A stretch of 64,000 nt of DNA from assembly GCA_022511075.1 (NCBI GenBank), contig JAFLSE010000012.1, positions 1 through 64,000 on the forward strand. Direction: 5' to 3'. Below, piece after piece: positions 1 to 9,998 of this stretch. A model generated the notes under the pieces. That model did not search any database and was not told the DNA's origin. It worked only from the letters and a program-made list of their open reading frames with translations. Made by a program: the position numbers and the translations under genes. Position 1 is the stretch's first letter. Each line of letters opens with the position of its first letter. The DNA is from Prevotella sp. (lineage in GTDB: Bacteria; Bacteroidota; Bacteroidia; Bacteroidales; Bacteroidaceae).

Positions 1-274
1 TGTTGCTGGTGCAGTGGAGAAGTGCCGGCTTCAGCTTGTTTACTGCTCTGGGCAGTGCCCATTGCTCCCACAGCGGATATGTGGGGCATTTCAGCTCCAC
101 GATGTGGAAATTGGGTGTCTCTTTCAGACATTTGTCAGGACCGGGACTTACAAAAATGTAATATTCGTTGTTGTAGTCTATTTTCTGCAACTCCCTTATG
201 CTTTCCAACGCCACGAAATCCATTCCGTGCTTGTTGGTGCGGAATATCCGCTGTGCCTCAATCGCTATCTTCAT
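1..274 (-). CDS. Glycosyltransferase family 4-like protein, N-terminal part (cut by window edge)
   Basis: The reverse strand reads from an ATG at 274 to the window edge without a stop. The peptide starts MKIAIEAQRIFRTNKHGMDF and continues through a stretch ending near LLHCTSN. This is the look of the N-terminal Rossmann half of GT-B glycosyltransferases (GT4/GT1 type), where the acceptor-side domain begins with a short strand and a G/N-rich loop. It starts one base after the stop of the GT2 gene at 276-1130, so the two are co-transcribed and likely act on the same surface glycan. The C-terminal nucleotide-sugar-binding half lies outside the window. The ORF track does not list it because it runs off the edge. 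Substrate cannot be told. Confidence 0.7.
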   Translation of the reverse strand, partial: MKIAIEAQRIFRTNKHGMDFVALESIRELQKIDYNNEYYIFVSPGPDKCLKETPNFHIVELKCPTYPLWEQWALPRAVNKLKPALLHCTSN

Positions 275-275
275 G

Positions 276-1130
276 TCACTTGTTCTTTACTAAGTTAGAC
301 TCCTCGTCCTTATACTCCTTTTTGGTGTAGAATATCCTGAAAATGCTGCCGCCGTATTTCTTTATCCTGAACAGGAAACTCTGCCAGAAAGAGCCGTCGC
401 CGTCAACGGTGCCATAGCCTGTGACGGCACGTGCCTTGCGCTTGCGAACAAAGACGATTTTGCCGTGTTCCTTAAGTTTGAACGCCAGATAGCCGTCCTC
501 ACCGCGTATTATGTCGGTGCGAATGCCAATCTGCTTGCCGAGGTCGGCATTGTATGCAAACACGAGTCCTCTCACGCTCAATTCGGGGCGCTTGAAGTGC
601 TGCATCCATATATGTGCGTCGCGAAGCAGCTCAAAGAGCCATACTCCCCATGCAGGGTGCTTGTCGTCGGGAATGTAGCTCCACAGCGAACTTGCACCCA
701 CCACGCCTGGCTTTTCAAGCGCGTCTACCATCGTCTCAACATAGTGCGGCGGATACATCGTGTCGCTGTCAATGTTTATATGGTACTTGCCGCGGGCGTT
801 TGTCAGTCCGCATAGGCGTGCCCATCCACAGCTGTGGCGCGTCTCGGTGTAGTATTTCACTCCGCAGCGGCTGTATATTTCCGCAGTGCGGTCTTTCGAC
901 TCGTTGTCCACTCCGATAATCTCGAACGGATACTTGCATATTATGTCGCTCAGACTCCAGAGGCACGCCAGCAGGTGGCGCTCCTCGTTGTAGCCTATCA
1001 CGCTGATGGTCACAAGAGGCTTGTCGCTCTGCTTCTGCGCAATCCTCGCCTTTATCTCGTCGCAAATCTTGTAGTGCTCTTCGCTGAAAGGCTTGTCGTA
1101 GACCTCCAAGTATTTATCGTACCATTTCAT
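276..1130 (-). CDS. Glycosyltransferase family 2 protein
   Basis: A 284-residue GT-A fold enzyme expected to transfer a sugar from a nucleotide sugar during surface polysaccharide or LPS assembly on the cytoplasmic face. The N-terminal motif TISVIGYNEE (about residues 41-50) and GVDNESKD (73-80) are the nucleotide-binding strands. DSD at 121-123, in NIDSDTMYPP, is the metal-binding DxD. No membrane segment is evident; the C-terminus is basic (KKYGGSIFRIFYTKKEYK) and may sit on the membrane. The stop codon is one base from the start of a second glycosyltransferase, so they form an operon. Family is clear, the sugar and acceptor are not. Confidence 0.85.
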   Translation of the reverse strand: MKWYDKYLEVYDKPFSEEHYKICDEIKARIAQKQSDKPLVTISVIGYNEERHLLACLWSLSDIICKYPFEIIGVDNESKDRTAEIYSRCGVKYYTETRHSCGWARLCGLTNARGKYHINIDSDTMYPPHYVETMVDALEKPGVVGASSLWSYIPDDKHPAWGVWLFELLRDAHIWMQHFKRPELSVRGLVFAYNADLGKQIGIRTDIIRGEDGYLAFKLKEHGKIVFVRKRKARAVTGYGTVDGDGSFWQSFLFRIKKYGGSIFRIFYTKKEYKDEESNLVKNK

Positions 1131-1161
1131 ATATTTTAAGGTGCTTTTATCGTATTCTTTT

Positions 1162-3990
1162 CTATTGTTGCAGCAATGGTTGCAGATATTTTCCCGTGAT
1201 GCTTTCCTTGCACTTGCATAGTTCCTCGGGCGTGCCTGCGAATACGAGGTTGCCGCCTCGGTCGCCGCCTTGCGGTCCCATGTCTATCACGTAGTCGGCG
1301 CATTTCACCACGTCGAGGTTGTGCTCTATTATCACTATCGTGTGTCCTCGGCTTATGAGTGCGTCGAACGAACTCAAAAGTCGCTTTATGTCGTGATAGT
1401 GCAGTCCAGTGGTAGGCTCATCGAAGATGAACATCGTAGGCTCTTGCTTTTCCTGTCCGATGAAATATGCCAGTTTCACTCGCTGGTTTTCTCCGCCCGA
1501 AAGCGTTGATGAGCTTTGTCCGAGTTTTATGTAGCCCAAGCCCACGTCTTGCAGCGTCTTCAGTCGCTTTACGATTGTTGTTTGCTTGTTTTCGGTGAAG
1601 AAGTCCATCGCCTCGCTTATCGTCATGTCAAGCACGTCGTTGATGTTCTTTCCGGCAAAACGGACATCGAGAATGTCGCGCTTGAAACGCTTGCCGTGGC
1701 AACTCTCGCATTCCAGCACGATGTCTGCCATAAACTGCATTTCCACGGTTATCTCACCTGCTCCCTTGCACTCCTCGCATCGTCCACCGTCGGTGTTGAA
1801 CGAGAAGTACTGCGACGTGAAGCCCATCTGCTCCGACAAAGGCTGCTCTGCAAACAGGTCGCGTATGGCATCGTATGCCTTGACGTATGTGGCAGGGTTT
1901 GAGCGCGTGCTCTTGCCTATTGGGTTTTGGTCCACAAACTCAACGTGCTTTATTGCCTTGTAGTCGCCTTCGAGCGCAGCATATTCGCCCGGAGCATCGC
2001 ACACCTCGCCGATGTGTCGTTTCAGGGCAGGGTAGAGTATACCCTTTACAAGGCTCGACTTTCCGCTGCCGCTAACGCCCGTCACCACCGTCATTACATT
2101 GAGCGGCACTTTCACGTTGCAGCCCTTGAGGTTATTCATTCGCGCGCCCTTTATTTCAACAAACATGTTCCACGGGCGGCGGCTCTTGGGCACTTCAATC
2201 ACTTCGGTGTGGGTGAGGTGTTTCAGCGTGTGGCTTTCGGGATAGGTTTCGAGCAGTTTGTCGTTTATCTTGTCGGTGTCGCCGGCATATACAATCTCAC
2301 CGCCCAATCGACCTGCATCTGGACCAACATCTATCAGGTGGTCGCAGGCGCGCATTATCTCATCATCGTGCTCCACAATCACTACGGTGTTGCCAAGGTC
2401 GCGCAACTCTTTAAGCACTTTTATCAGCCTGTCGGTGTCGCGGCTGTGCAGTCCTATGCTCGGCTCGTCGAGAATATAAAGCGAGCCTACGAGCGGACTT
2501 CCGAGCGATGTGGTAAGGTTTATTCGTTGGCTTTCACCGCCCGAAAGTGTGTTTGATAGTCGGTTTAATGTCAGATAGTCAAGTCCCACATCCTTAATGA
2601 ATTGCAGACGTGTGGTTATTTCCTTCAGCAGTCGGCTTGCTATCATCTGTTCGTGTTCGGTGAGTTGAAGGTTGGCAAACCACTGGCATAGTTTTTCTAT
2701 CGGCATTTCCACAAGGTCGGTGATGCTTCGTCCGCCAATTTTCACGTAGGTTGCCTCTTTCTTCAGTCGTGTGCCGTGGCACGAAGGGCAGGTGGTCTTG
2801 CCGCGATAGCGCGACATCATCACCCTGTATTGTATCTTGTATTGGTTTGCCTTCACCATCTCGAAGAAGTCGTCTATCGACACCCTTTCGTCTTTCGGGC
2901 GATGGCGGTCTGAAGGCAGTCCGTGCCAAAGCATATCCTTCTGCTTGCGTGTCAGGTTGCAGTATGGCTCGAATATCGGGAAATTGTCCTGTGCTGCCCT
3001 GCGGCAGAACTCCTGCTTCCACATTCCCATCTTCTCACCGTGCCAGCACACCACGCAACCGTCGTACACCGACAACTGCGGATTGGGTATCACGAGTTTC
3101 TCGTCGATGCCCATCACCTTGCCGAAGCCCTGACACTCTGGGCATGCGCCCATTGGCGAGTTGAAGGCAAACATCTGGTCGGTAGGCTCTTGGAATGTTA
3201 TTCCGTCGGCCTCGAAGCGTGTGCTGAAGTCGTGGCATATCATCGACGGCAGGAATGTGAGGCGCATCTGTCCGTTGCCTTCGTACATTGCCGTCTCTGC
3301 CGAGTCGATGAGGCGCGAGATAGAGTCGGCAGACCTGTCAACGCTCATGCGGTCAATCATCAGCCATATATCCTCGGCTTTTGGCAGTTTGCCTTCTGCC
3401 AGCATATCGTCTATTCGCAAGAAGTCGCTGCCCACCATCACGCGCGAATAGCCCTGCAACACATACATGTTGAGCTGCTGTTCAAGTGTGCGACCCTCGG
3501 CTATTCTTATTGGTGCAAGCACCACGAATTTCACGCCCTCACCGTATTGCTTGGTGCAGCGCACTATGTCCTCCCTCGTGTGCTTTTTCACCTCCTGTCC
3601 GCTTATCGGCGAATAGGTTTTGCCTATCCTTGCATAGAGCAGCCGCAGATATTCGTATATTTCGGTGGTCGTTCCAACGGTGCTTCGCGGATTGCGGCTT
3701 ATCACCTTCTGCTCAATGGCTATTGCCGGTGGTATGCCTTTTATGAAGTCGCACTCGGGCTTGTTCATTCTTCCAAGAAACTGGCGTGCGTATGCGCTCA
3801 GGCTTGCCACATAGCGCCTTTGCCCCTCGGCATAAAGTGTGTCGAAGGCAAGCGACGACTTACCGCTGCCACTCACGCCTGCTATGCAGGTCATCTTGTT
3901 GCGTGGTATCCTTACGTCAATGTTCTTGAGGTTATTGACCCTCGCGCCTTTTATCTCTATATAGTCGTCCATTGTAAGTTTCGCTTTCAT
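1162..3990 (-). CDS. uvrA: Excinuclease ABC subunit UvrA (paralogue 2 of the tandem pair)
   Basis: A 942-residue DNA-damage recognition ATPase. UvrA dimers load UvrB at lesions in nucleotide excision repair. Two ABC modules are visible: Walker [10 protein letters not shown] near residue 38 and a second GVSGSGKSS near 640; signatures LSGGESQR and, in the second module, LSGGENQR instead of the usual GESQR. The C-terminal zinc finger (CEEC then CESCHGKR) is present, as is the region between the first Walker A and the first signature that holds the UvrB-binding domain, so this is not a UvrA2-type deletion form. It follows the other uvrA by six bases, so they are co-transcribed. Two ATGs lie 18 nt apart (MKAK and MDDY); the first is very close to the GGAG, so the second could be the true start. 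Confidence 0.9.
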   Translation of the reverse strand: MKAKLTMDDYIEIKGARVNNLKNIDVRIPRNKMTCIAGVSGSGKSSLAFDTLYAEGQRRYVASLSAYARQFLGRMNKPECDFIKGIPPAIAIEQKVISRNPRSTVGTTTEIYEYLRLLYARIGKTYSPISGQEVKKHTREDIVRCTKQYGEGVKFVVLAPIRIAEGRTLEQQLNMYVLQGYSRVMVGSDFLRIDDMLAEGKLPKAEDIWLMIDRMSVDRSADSISRLIDSAETAMYEGNGQMRLTFLPSMICHDFSTRFEADGITFQEPTDQMFAFNSPMGACPECQGFGKVMGIDEKLVIPNPQLSVYDGCVVCWHGEKMGMWKQEFCRRAAQDNFPIFEPYCNLTRKQKDMLWHGLPSDRHRPKDERVSIDDFFEMVKANQYKIQYRVMMSRYRGKTTCPSCHGTRLKKEATYVKIGGRSITDLVEMPIEKLCQWFANLQLTEHEQMIASRLLKEITTRLQFIKDVGLDYLTLNRLSNTLSGGESQRINLTTSLGSPLVGSLYILDEPSIGLHSRDTDRLIKVLKELRDLGNTVVIVEHDDEIMRACDHLIDVGPDAGRLGGEIVYAGDTDKINDKLLETYPESHTLKHLTHTEVIEVPKSRRPWNMFVEIKGARMNNLKGCNVKVPLNVMTVVTGVSGSGKSSLVKGILYPALKRHIGEVCDAPGEYAALEGDYKAIKHVEFVDQNPIGKSTRSNPATYVKAYDAIRDLFAEQPLSEQMGFTSQYFSFNTDGGRCEECKGAGEITVEMQFMADIVLECESCHGKRFKRDILDVRFAGKNINDVLDMTISEAMDFFTENKQTTIVKRLKTLQDVGLGYIKLGQSSSTLSGGENQRVKLAYFIGQEKQEPTMFIFDEPTTGLHYHDIKRLLSSFDALISRGHTIVIIEHNLDVVKCADYVIDMGPQGGDRGGNLVFAGTPEELCKCKESITGKYLQPLLQQ

Positions 3991-3996
3991 TCTCCG

Positions 3997-6819
3997 TTAC
4001 CTGATGTTCAACTCTTCCTTTATGAACCGTGCCGTCACTCCCTTTCCGCTCTCTGCCACTTCTTCGGGCGTGCCCGTCACCATCACTTCGCCGCCGCCTC
4101 TGCCGCCTTGCGGTCCCATGTCTATTATGTGGTCGGCAAGTTTTATCACGTCGAGGTTGTGCTCTATCACTATCACGGTGTTGCCCCTGTCGGTGAGCCT
4201 TTGAAGCACGCTCATCAGTATCTTTATATCCTCGAAGTGCAGACCCGTAGTAGGCTCGTCGAGTATGAACATGGTCTTGCCCGTGTCTTTCTTGCTCAGT
4301 TCGGTGGCAAGTTTCACTCGCTGGCTTTCTCCGCCTGATAGGGTGGTGGAGGGCTGTCCGAGTTTTATGTAGCCGAGTCCGACGTCTTGCAGGGTCTTTA
4401 TCTTGCGCAGTATGTCGGGAACGTTCTCGAAAAACTCCACCGCCTGGTTTATTGTCATGTCGAGAATGTCGGCTATCGACTTACCCTTGTATCTTACTTC
4501 GAGCGTTTCGCGGTTGTATCGCTTGCCGTGGCACTCCTCGCAGGGCACCATAACATCGGGCAGGAAGTTCATTTCGATGGTCTTGTAGCCGTTGCCGCCG
4601 CATGTCTCGCAGCGTCCGCCTTTTACGTTGAACGAGAAGCGCCCCGGCTTATAGCCTCGTATCTTTGCTTCGGGCAGGTTTACGAACATAGCGCGAATGT
4701 CGGAAAACACGCCTGTGTAAGTGCTTGGGTTTGAGCGCGGTGTCCTTCCTATCGGGCTTTGGTCAACGTTCACCACCTTGTCTATGTTTTTCAGTCCTTC
4801 AATCGCCTCATATTGCATAGGCTCTTTGAGTGAACGGTAGAAATGCTTGCTTAGGATGGGTTGTAGTGTCTCGTTGATAAGTGTTGACTTGCCGCTTCCG
4901 CTCACTCCCGTAACCACAATCAACTTGCCGAGTGGAAACTCCACGTCGATGTTTTTCAGGTTGTTTCCCTTGCATCCTTTCAGCGTCAGTGTCATTCCGT
5001 TTCCTGCACGGCGTTCTCCGGGTATTTCTATTCTCTTTTCTCCGCTCAGGTATTGTCCTGTGATGGTGTGCTCCTTAAGCATTTTCTTGGGCGTTCCCTG
5101 AAACACCACCTCACCGCCTTGCCGTCCTGCCTTCGGACCAATGTCCACAATATAGTCGGCTGCAAGCATCATGTCGCGGTCGTGTTCCACCACAATCACC
5201 GTGTTGCCTATGTCGCGCAGGTTGCGCAGCGATTTTATCAGTCGCTCGTTGTCGCGCTGGTGCAGTCCAATGCTCGGCTCGTCAAGTATATATAGCACGT
5301 TCACGAGTTGCGAGCCTATCTGTGTTGCAAGCCTGATGCGCTGGCTCTCTCCGCCTGATAGCGATGCCGACTGCCTGTTTAGGGAAAGGTAGTCGAGCCC
5401 CACCTCAAGCAGGAAGTCGAGGCGTGTCCGTATCTCTTTCAGTATCTCGGTGGCTATCTTTTTCTGTTGCTTGTCGAGGTGCTTCTCTGCCTCGTCGGTC
5501 CAAGAGCGCAGTTCGCTTATGTCCATATCCGCCAACTCGCTTATGTTCTTGTCCCATATCTTGTACGAAAGCGCCTCGCGGTTAAGTCGCCTTCCGCCGC
5601 ATTCAGGACACTTGCATTCCGCCAAAAACTGGTCTGCCCATTTCTTTGCCGTTGCGCTGTCGTCGGTGTCCATCACGCTCTTTATGTATTTCACCACTCC
5701 GTCGAATGCCACGAAATAGTCGCTCGATGTATGCACCAAATCCTTGTCGATGCGCACGTTCTCTATCGTGCCATACATTATTTCGCTCATCGCATCGTCG
5801 GGAATGTCTGCCACGGGCGTTTTCAGCGTACATTCGTGGTTGTGAAGTATTGCGTCAATCTGCCAGAAAATCATCTGGTTCTTGTATTTTCCCAATGGCA
5901 CTATCGCGCCCTCGTATATGCTCAGTTGGCGGTTGGGCACAACCTTGTCCATATCAATCTCGTTGATATATCCAAGTCCTTTGCATCGCTGGCACGCACC
6001 CTGCATTGAGTTGAAAGAGAAGTTGTTTGGTGCAGGGTCGCTGTATGATATTCCCGTGACAGGGCACATGAGCCTCTTTGAGAAATGCCTTATGCTGCCG
6101 TCCTCGTTGTCGAGCACCATTATGAGCCCGTCGCCCTGCTTCATGGCTATCTCCACGCTCCTTTTCACGCGCTCTTCATCTTTCTGGCTCACTTGCAGGC
6201 GGTCTATCACCACTTCGATGTTGTGGTTTTTGTAGCGGTCTACCTTCATTCCGCGTGTTATCTCCAGCACCTCGCCGTCAACTCTTATATTCAGATACCC
6301 CTTGCGACGCATGCTCTCGAAGAGTTCGCGGTAGTGTCCTTTGCGGCTGCGTACAAGGGGTGCGAGAATGTAGATTTTCTTTCCGGCATAGTCGCCCATT
6401 ATCATGTCAAGAACCTGCTCGTCAGTGTATTTCACCATCTCCTCGCCCGTTGCGTAACTATACGCTTTTCCTGCCCTTGCAAAGAGCAGTCGCATATAGT
6501 CGTAAATCTCTGTGGTTGTTCCCACCGTGCTTCGCGGGTTGCGGTTTGTGGTCTTTTGCTCAATGCTTATCACGGGGCTAAGTCCCGTTATCTTGTCAAC
6601 ATCGGGGCGCTCCATACCTCCGAGAAAGTTGCGTGCGTATGCCGAGAATGTCTCTATATATCTGCGCTGTCCTTCGGCAAAAATAGTGTCGAAAGCCAGC
6701 GACGACTTTCCGCTACCGCTCAATCCCGTAATCACGGTGAGGCTTCCGCGCGGAATCTCCACGTCGATGTTCTTCAGGTTGTGTACCCTTGCGCCAAATA
6801 CCTTTATCTTGTCATCCAT
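3997..6819 (-). CDS. uvrA: Excinuclease ABC subunit UvrA (canonical-type copy)
   Basis: A full-length UvrA of about 940 residues. It carries two Walker A motifs (GLSGSGKSS near residue 30 and GVSGSGKST past the middle), two LSGGESQR signatures, a zinc finger pair (CETC then [15 protein letters not shown]) very like the classical one, and the UvrB-binding segment ([18 protein letters not shown]). The ORF track starts at a TTG at 6849; I chose the ATG at 6819 ([10 protein letters not shown]) because AAAGGAG lies about 11 nt upstream of it and this matches the usual UvrA start. It is upstream of the second uvrA with a six-base gap. Keeping two uvrA genes side by side is seen in Bacteroidetes; whether they divide lesion types is unknown. 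Confidence 0.93.
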   Translation of the reverse strand: MDDKIKVFGARVHNLKNIDVEIPRGSLTVITGLSGSGKSSLAFDTIFAEGQRRYIETFSAYARNFLGGMERPDVDKITGLSPVISIEQKTTNRNPRSTVGTTTEIYDYMRLLFARAGKAYSYATGEEMVKYTDEQVLDMIMGDYAGKKIYILAPLVRSRKGHYRELFESMRRKGYLNIRVDGEVLEITRGMKVDRYKNHNIEVVIDRLQVSQKDEERVKRSVEIAMKQGDGLIMVLDNEDGSIRHFSKRLMCPVTGISYSDPAPNNFSFNSMQGACQRCKGLGYINEIDMDKVVPNRQLSIYEGAIVPLGKYKNQMIFWQIDAILHNHECTLKTPVADIPDDAMSEIMYGTIENVRIDKDLVHTSSDYFVAFDGVVKYIKSVMDTDDSATAKKWADQFLAECKCPECGGRRLNREALSYKIWDKNISELADMDISELRSWTDEAEKHLDKQQKKIATEILKEIRTRLDFLLEVGLDYLSLNRQSASLSGGESQRIRLATQIGSQLVNVLYILDEPSIGLHQRDNERLIKSLRNLRDIGNTVIVVEHDRDMMLAADYIVDIGPKAGRQGGEVVFQGTPKKMLKEHTITGQYLSGEKRIEIPGERRAGNGMTLTLKGCKGNNLKNIDVEFPLGKLIVVTGVSGSGKSTLINETLQPILSKHFYRSLKEPMQYEAIEGLKNIDKVVNVDQSPIGRTPRSNPSTYTGVFSDIRAMFVNLPEAKIRGYKPGRFSFNVKGGRCETCGGNGYKTIEMNFLPDVMVPCEECHGKRYNRETLEVRYKGKSIADILDMTINQAVEFFENVPDILRKIKTLQDVGLGYIKLGQPSTTLSGGESQRVKLATELSKKDTGKTMFILDEPTTGLHFEDIKILMSVLQRLTDRGNTVIVIEHNLDVIKLADHIIDMGPQGGRGGGEVMVTGTPEEVAESGKGVTARFIKEELNIR

Positions 6820-6858
6820 AGGATTCTTTTCTCCTTTTTGTATTGACAACGTTTTTCC

Positions 6859-7551
6859 TTATTGCTGCTGTCTCGACTCTTCGATATAGTTGCGCAGTAT
6901 GTTCACGTCGCGCTTTATGTTGTAGATGCGTCCGTCTGCGCCTTTCGCCTTCACGAGCACGAAATACGCACCGTCCTTCACGGGCTTGCCTTTGTATGTT
7001 CCATCCCATCCGTCGTTAATGTCGGTCCATTCATAGAGCTTCACTCCCTGGCGATTGAAGATGTAGGCGTGGAATTCCACGATGCTCTTGTGGTTGCTCT
7101 TCGCCATGTATATGTCGTTAATGCCGTCGCCGTTGGGCGAAAAGGCATTCGGCATTTCCAGCAGACTGGTGCTTATGCTCACCACTATCGAGCCCATCAG
7201 TTCTGCATCGTCGCTGCCAAACGACACGAACAGCGCCACGGTGTATGTTCCCGACTCAACGAACTCGTATTCCGTTTCCTCCTCATATCTTGTCAGGAAA
7301 GGTGTTGTCTCGTTGTTTCGTGTAAACCGCCATTCATACGACACAGCCGCACCTTCCTCAATGTCCGTAGGATTTGCCCTGAACGTCACTTTCAGCGGTG
7401 CTTCACCGTCGCTTATTGCTGCCGTTTCCTCGCGTTCCTCTCCGTCAACCACATAATACGCCGTAGGGTTGAAGTCCGCCCATGCCACATCAGGCATCAT
7501 CAAAACCAACACCAATAATATTCTGTATGCTATTTTGTTCATCTTACACAT
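6859..7551 (-). CDS. Secreted protein with PKD-like fold and T9SS type B (CHU_C) sorting domain
   Basis: About 230 residues. A signal peptide is visible ([22 protein letters not shown]). A PKD-like region follows ([21 protein letters not shown]). The last 90 residues start with [16 protein letters not shown] and contain [21 protein letters not shown] and [11 protein letters not shown], the hallmarks of the gliding-motility-associated C-terminal domain that targets cargo to the type IX secretion system. The mature protein is little more than PKD plus sorting domain, so it may be an adaptor or small surface protein. Start: ATGs at 7551 (MCKMNK) and 7542 (MNKIAY); the TTG at 7572 in the ORF track is unlikely. 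A good promoter lies at 7581-7612. It ends 39 nt before uvrA. Confidence 0.8.
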   Translation of the reverse strand: MCKMNKIAYRILLVLVLMMPDVAWADFNPTAYYVVDGEEREETAAISDGEAPLKVTFRANPTDIEEGAAVSYEWRFTRNNETTPFLTRYEEETEYEFVESGTYTVALFVSFGSDDAELMGSIVVSISTSLLEMPNAFSPNGDGINDIYMAKSNHKSIVEFHAYIFNRQGVKLYEWTDINDGWDGTYKGKPVKDGAYFVLVKAKGADGRIYNIKRDVNILRNYIEESRQQQ

Positions 7552-7580
7552 TTTGTCAATGTTTATTTGCAATCAGTCTG

Positions 7581-7612
7581 CAAATGTACAATTTTTTTTT
7601 GTAAGTGCCAAA
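7581..7612 (-). promoter_or_regulatory. Bacteroidetes-type promoter for the CHU_C gene
   Basis: On the minus strand TTTG, 20 nt, TACATTTG. This matches the Bacteroidetes housekeeping consensus (-33 TTTG, -7 TAnnTTTG) exactly. It sits about 30 nt upstream of the first ATG, so the leader is short. The uvrA pair downstream could be transcribed from here too. Confidence 0.65.
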
Positions 7613-7701
7613 TCTTTATTATGTTTTATGTAAATATGAAGATTCAACCTCAAAATATGACTACGTCTGCAAAGTTACGAAAAAACTCTATACCGGCGCT
7701 T

Positions 7702-7830
7702 TTAATGCGAGTTTTTTCTTTGCCTTGCATTTATTTTGTATTGCATCTGCTTAATCTGCTCCTCTGTGTAGTTGTCAAATCTGATTCCTTTAGGTATGTA
7801 TTGCCTGTAGAGCTTGTTAGTATATTCTTT
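7702..7830 (-). pseudogene. Remnant of an IS30-family transposase, C-terminal end
   Basis: Between two genes the minus strand carries an open stretch with no start codon that reads KEYTNKLYRQYIPKG, then IRFDNYTEEQIKQMQYKINARQRK and a stop. This closely resembles the C-terminus of IS30-type (DDE) transposases, where TN.L.RQY.PKGT.F precedes a helix and N.RPRK. The invariant proline is replaced by Q (ARQRK), the last residues of the family are missing, and an in-frame TAA precedes the fragment. The rest of the gap (7552-7892) is AT-rich with no other gene; the ORF at 7567-7875 on the plus strand is antisense noise. Confidence 0.6.
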
Positions 7831-7892
7831 TTAGCTCCTTGGTCATTTACGCGCAAAGTTGCATTTATTAATTGAACTTATGAAAACAATAT

Positions 7893-9215
7893 TTAGAACG
7901 AATAGCTCAAGCCCAGCGAGCAATATTCCTGAAATTGGAAATATCCCAACTTGTCGTCACGCTTGTTGTTGTCGTCGAAGCGTGGGAACATAAAAATGTG
8001 GGTGCTTATGTATTTGCTCACTTTCAGGGCGAGGGTGTTCTCCCATTCTATCTGCGTGCGGTGATATGAAGTGTACCAATATACGCGTGTCTTCCAAGAT
8101 ATCTGGTCGCTAATCTTCCACTCCAAGTTTGTTGTCAGCTGCGAACCGAACTCCTCCAAAGTGTGGTGGTTGCCTGTATTGTAGCTGCTCCACAGATTAT
8201 GGCGGTCAACATAGCGGAAGTTGAACGAAAGGAACGACATGTTCACGTTTCCCGTAAGACGGTTGTTCTTTGTCGCCACCGTATAGTCAAGACCGAGACC
8301 GAGGTTGAGATTGAACGGCGACATGAAATCGCTGTAAACCTTATCGTCATTACTCTTCAAACCTTTTGCAAACTGGGTATAGGCAAGCAACTGCAAGGTG
8401 TAGTACCATTGCTTGTGTGCCTGGAGTCCGAATTTTCCTGTGTAACGTATAAGGTCGTTGTTGGTCTTGAACTTGTGGAGGGTGTCGCCGCGTGATGTCT
8501 GGAAACCGAGTTTCATTTCCAGTTTGTTCTCAAACTTCACCTTGCTCTTGTTGTTGTAGTTGGCGTTTAGGGTAATCTCTCCCACCATTGAATAGTTGCT
8601 CTCGCCACCCTTGTACCAGTTTTCGCTGACGTAGTTCTGAATAAATTGTATATTGCCGTTGCCATCGAACTTCCAGAAATTGGGTTTCATTATAACAAGT
8701 TCCGTAGTTGGCGGAGTGGTGGGCAACACTACTTCGGGCTTCATTTCCACGCGGTCGAGGATATCGTTTTTCACTTTAACCTTCTTCTCCACAACGTCGC
8801 TCCTTATCTTGCCCGCCTTGTCGATATCGCTCTGTGTGTCGAGCACCAAGTCGGGACGGTTGAGATAGACATGCATCAGCGCATCGTCAATCTCGTCGTC
8901 AATCTCGTCGATATCTTCCTTGGAGTTGAAGATTGAAAGATTCTTGGCTGCCGAAGAATGGAAGAACGTAAGCGGCGAGAACAGGCGGAAGAAGCGTCCG
9001 TCGGTGTCCAATGTCTTGCGTTGGAGTGCGCCGATAGCCTCAAGCGAATCAACCTTCTGCTTGTACATCTGCAATGAGTCAATATACGCCCGCAATATTG
9101 CGGTAGTGTCGGGCATTTCTTCTGTCTTGTTGTGTTCGTCCTTTATTCTTTGTGCGCATACGTCGTTACAAAACAACAGTAAAGCGATAACCGCAACGAT
9201 ATGTATTGTCTTCAT
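7893..9215 (-). CDS. DUF3078 domain-containing outer-membrane protein
   Basis: A 440-residue Bacteroidetes-specific protein. The signal peptide is clear (MKTIHIVAVIALLLFCNDVCAQ). A helical, acidic section follows (about 40-140, with IDEIDDEIDD). The second half is rich in alternating aromatic strands ending in LSYSF, as in outer-membrane beta barrels. The motif NYVSENWYKGGESNYSMVGE, with NWYKGG, is the signature of DUF3078. Family function is not known; the terminal F and strand pattern suggest insertion by the BAM complex. It lies between trmB and the IS30 relic, 21 nt after trmB. Confidence 0.85.
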   Translation of the reverse strand: MKTIHIVAVIALLLFCNDVCAQRIKDEHNKTEEMPDTTAILRAYIDSLQMYKQKVDSLEAIGALQRKTLDTDGRFFRLFSPLTFFHSSAAKNLSIFNSKEDIDEIDDEIDDALMHVYLNRPDLVLDTQSDIDKAGKIRSDVVEKKVKVKNDILDRVEMKPEVVLPTTPPTTELVIMKPNFWKFDGNGNIQFIQNYVSENWYKGGESNYSMVGEITLNANYNNKSKVKFENKLEMKLGFQTSRGDTLHKFKTNNDLIRYTGKFGLQAHKQWYYTLQLLAYTQFAKGLKSNDDKVYSDFMSPFNLNLGLGLDYTVATKNNRLTGNVNMSFLSFNFRYVDRHNLWSSYNTGNHHTLEEFGSQLTTNLEWKISDQISWKTRVYWYTSYHRTQIEWENTLALKVSKYISTHIFMFPRFDDNNKRDDKLGYFQFQEYCSLGLSYSF

Positions 9216-9236
9216 TCTTCTTTAATGTATAATATG

Positions 9237-9998
9237 TTACTTGCTTGTTTTCAGTCCACTACGCTTGTCGCGCTTAAAACTGCGGTACTCGTCGAGCGGT
9301 ATCTCGACATCTGGCTCAGCAAGTTCGCCGTCGCGCGGCAAAAGGAATTTCATGTACTTAATGTTAAGCCCTCTTTCTATCCACATTGCCTCGTAATATG
9401 TCTGTATGGAAAGAATCTTTTTGTCGGGCATTTCGTCGTGATACAAGTCTTCCGTCCTGAACAACACCGGCAGTTTGTTTGCTTCGACAAGACAGGTGGT
9501 ATATGTGAACAGGAAGTTTGAGTCGGTCTTCAGATGGATAATACCATTGTCAACGAGGAAACGGCGATAGCGGTTGAGGAACATCGTACTCGAAAGTCGC
9601 TTGCGCCAGTTTTTCATCTGCGGGTCGCTGAACGTGAGCCATATTTCCTGTATCTCGTCTTGTGCAAAGAAGCGGTCTATTATCTCTATGTTTGTGCGCA
9701 GGAATGCAGCGTTTTCGAGTTTTTCCTCCAATGCCTGCTTTGCACCTGTGTACATTCGCGCACCCTTTATGTCAACGCCGATGAAATTTACATTCGGGAA
9801 AAGCCTTGCAAGCCCTACGGTGTACTCGCCCTTGCCGCAGCCAAGTTCAAGCACAATGGGATTATTGTTCTTGAAATATTGCTCACGCCAGTGTCCGCGC
9901 ATCTCAAACGGTGCACTCTCCACTACCGAATACGGACATTGGAACACGTTTTTGAACGTCTCCATTGCTGCAAACTTCTCCAGTTTCCCTTTTCCCAT
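9237..9998 (-). CDS. trmB: tRNA (guanine(46)-N7)-methyltransferase TrmB
   Basis: A 253-residue SAM-dependent methyltransferase that makes m7G46 in the variable loop of tRNAs. The SAM site [20 protein letters not shown] (about residues 49-68), the acidic strand [12 protein letters not shown] and the catalytic segment [18 protein letters not shown] (family: FPDPWPKK.H.KRR) are all present. The Bacteroidetes form has [13 protein letters not shown] rather than FPDPWPKKRH. Its ATG overlaps the ilvE stop by one base (TGATG), so it is translationally coupled to ilvE. Confidence 0.92.
   Translation of the reverse strand: MGKGKLEKFAAMETFKNVFQCPYSVVESAPFEMRGHWREQYFKNNNPIVLELGCGKGEYTVGLARLFPNVNFIGVDIKGARMYTGAKQALEEKLENAAFLRTNIEIIDRFFAQDEIQEIWLTFSDPQMKNWRKRLSSTMFLNRYRRFLVDNGIIHLKTDSNFLFTYTTCLVEANKLPVLFRTEDLYHDEMPDKKILSIQTYYEAMWIERGLNIKYMKFLLPRDGELAEPDVEIPLDEYRSFKRDKRSGLKTSK

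Noticed and set aside
2923-4338. 471-aa plus-strand ORF opposite the uvrA genes
   Set aside because: It lies antisense to both uvrA paralogues across their junction and has no domain signature; high-GC third positions of the real genes create it.
7567-7875. 102-aa plus-strand ORF
   Set aside because: Antisense to the IS30 relic and to the CHU_C promoter; no signature.
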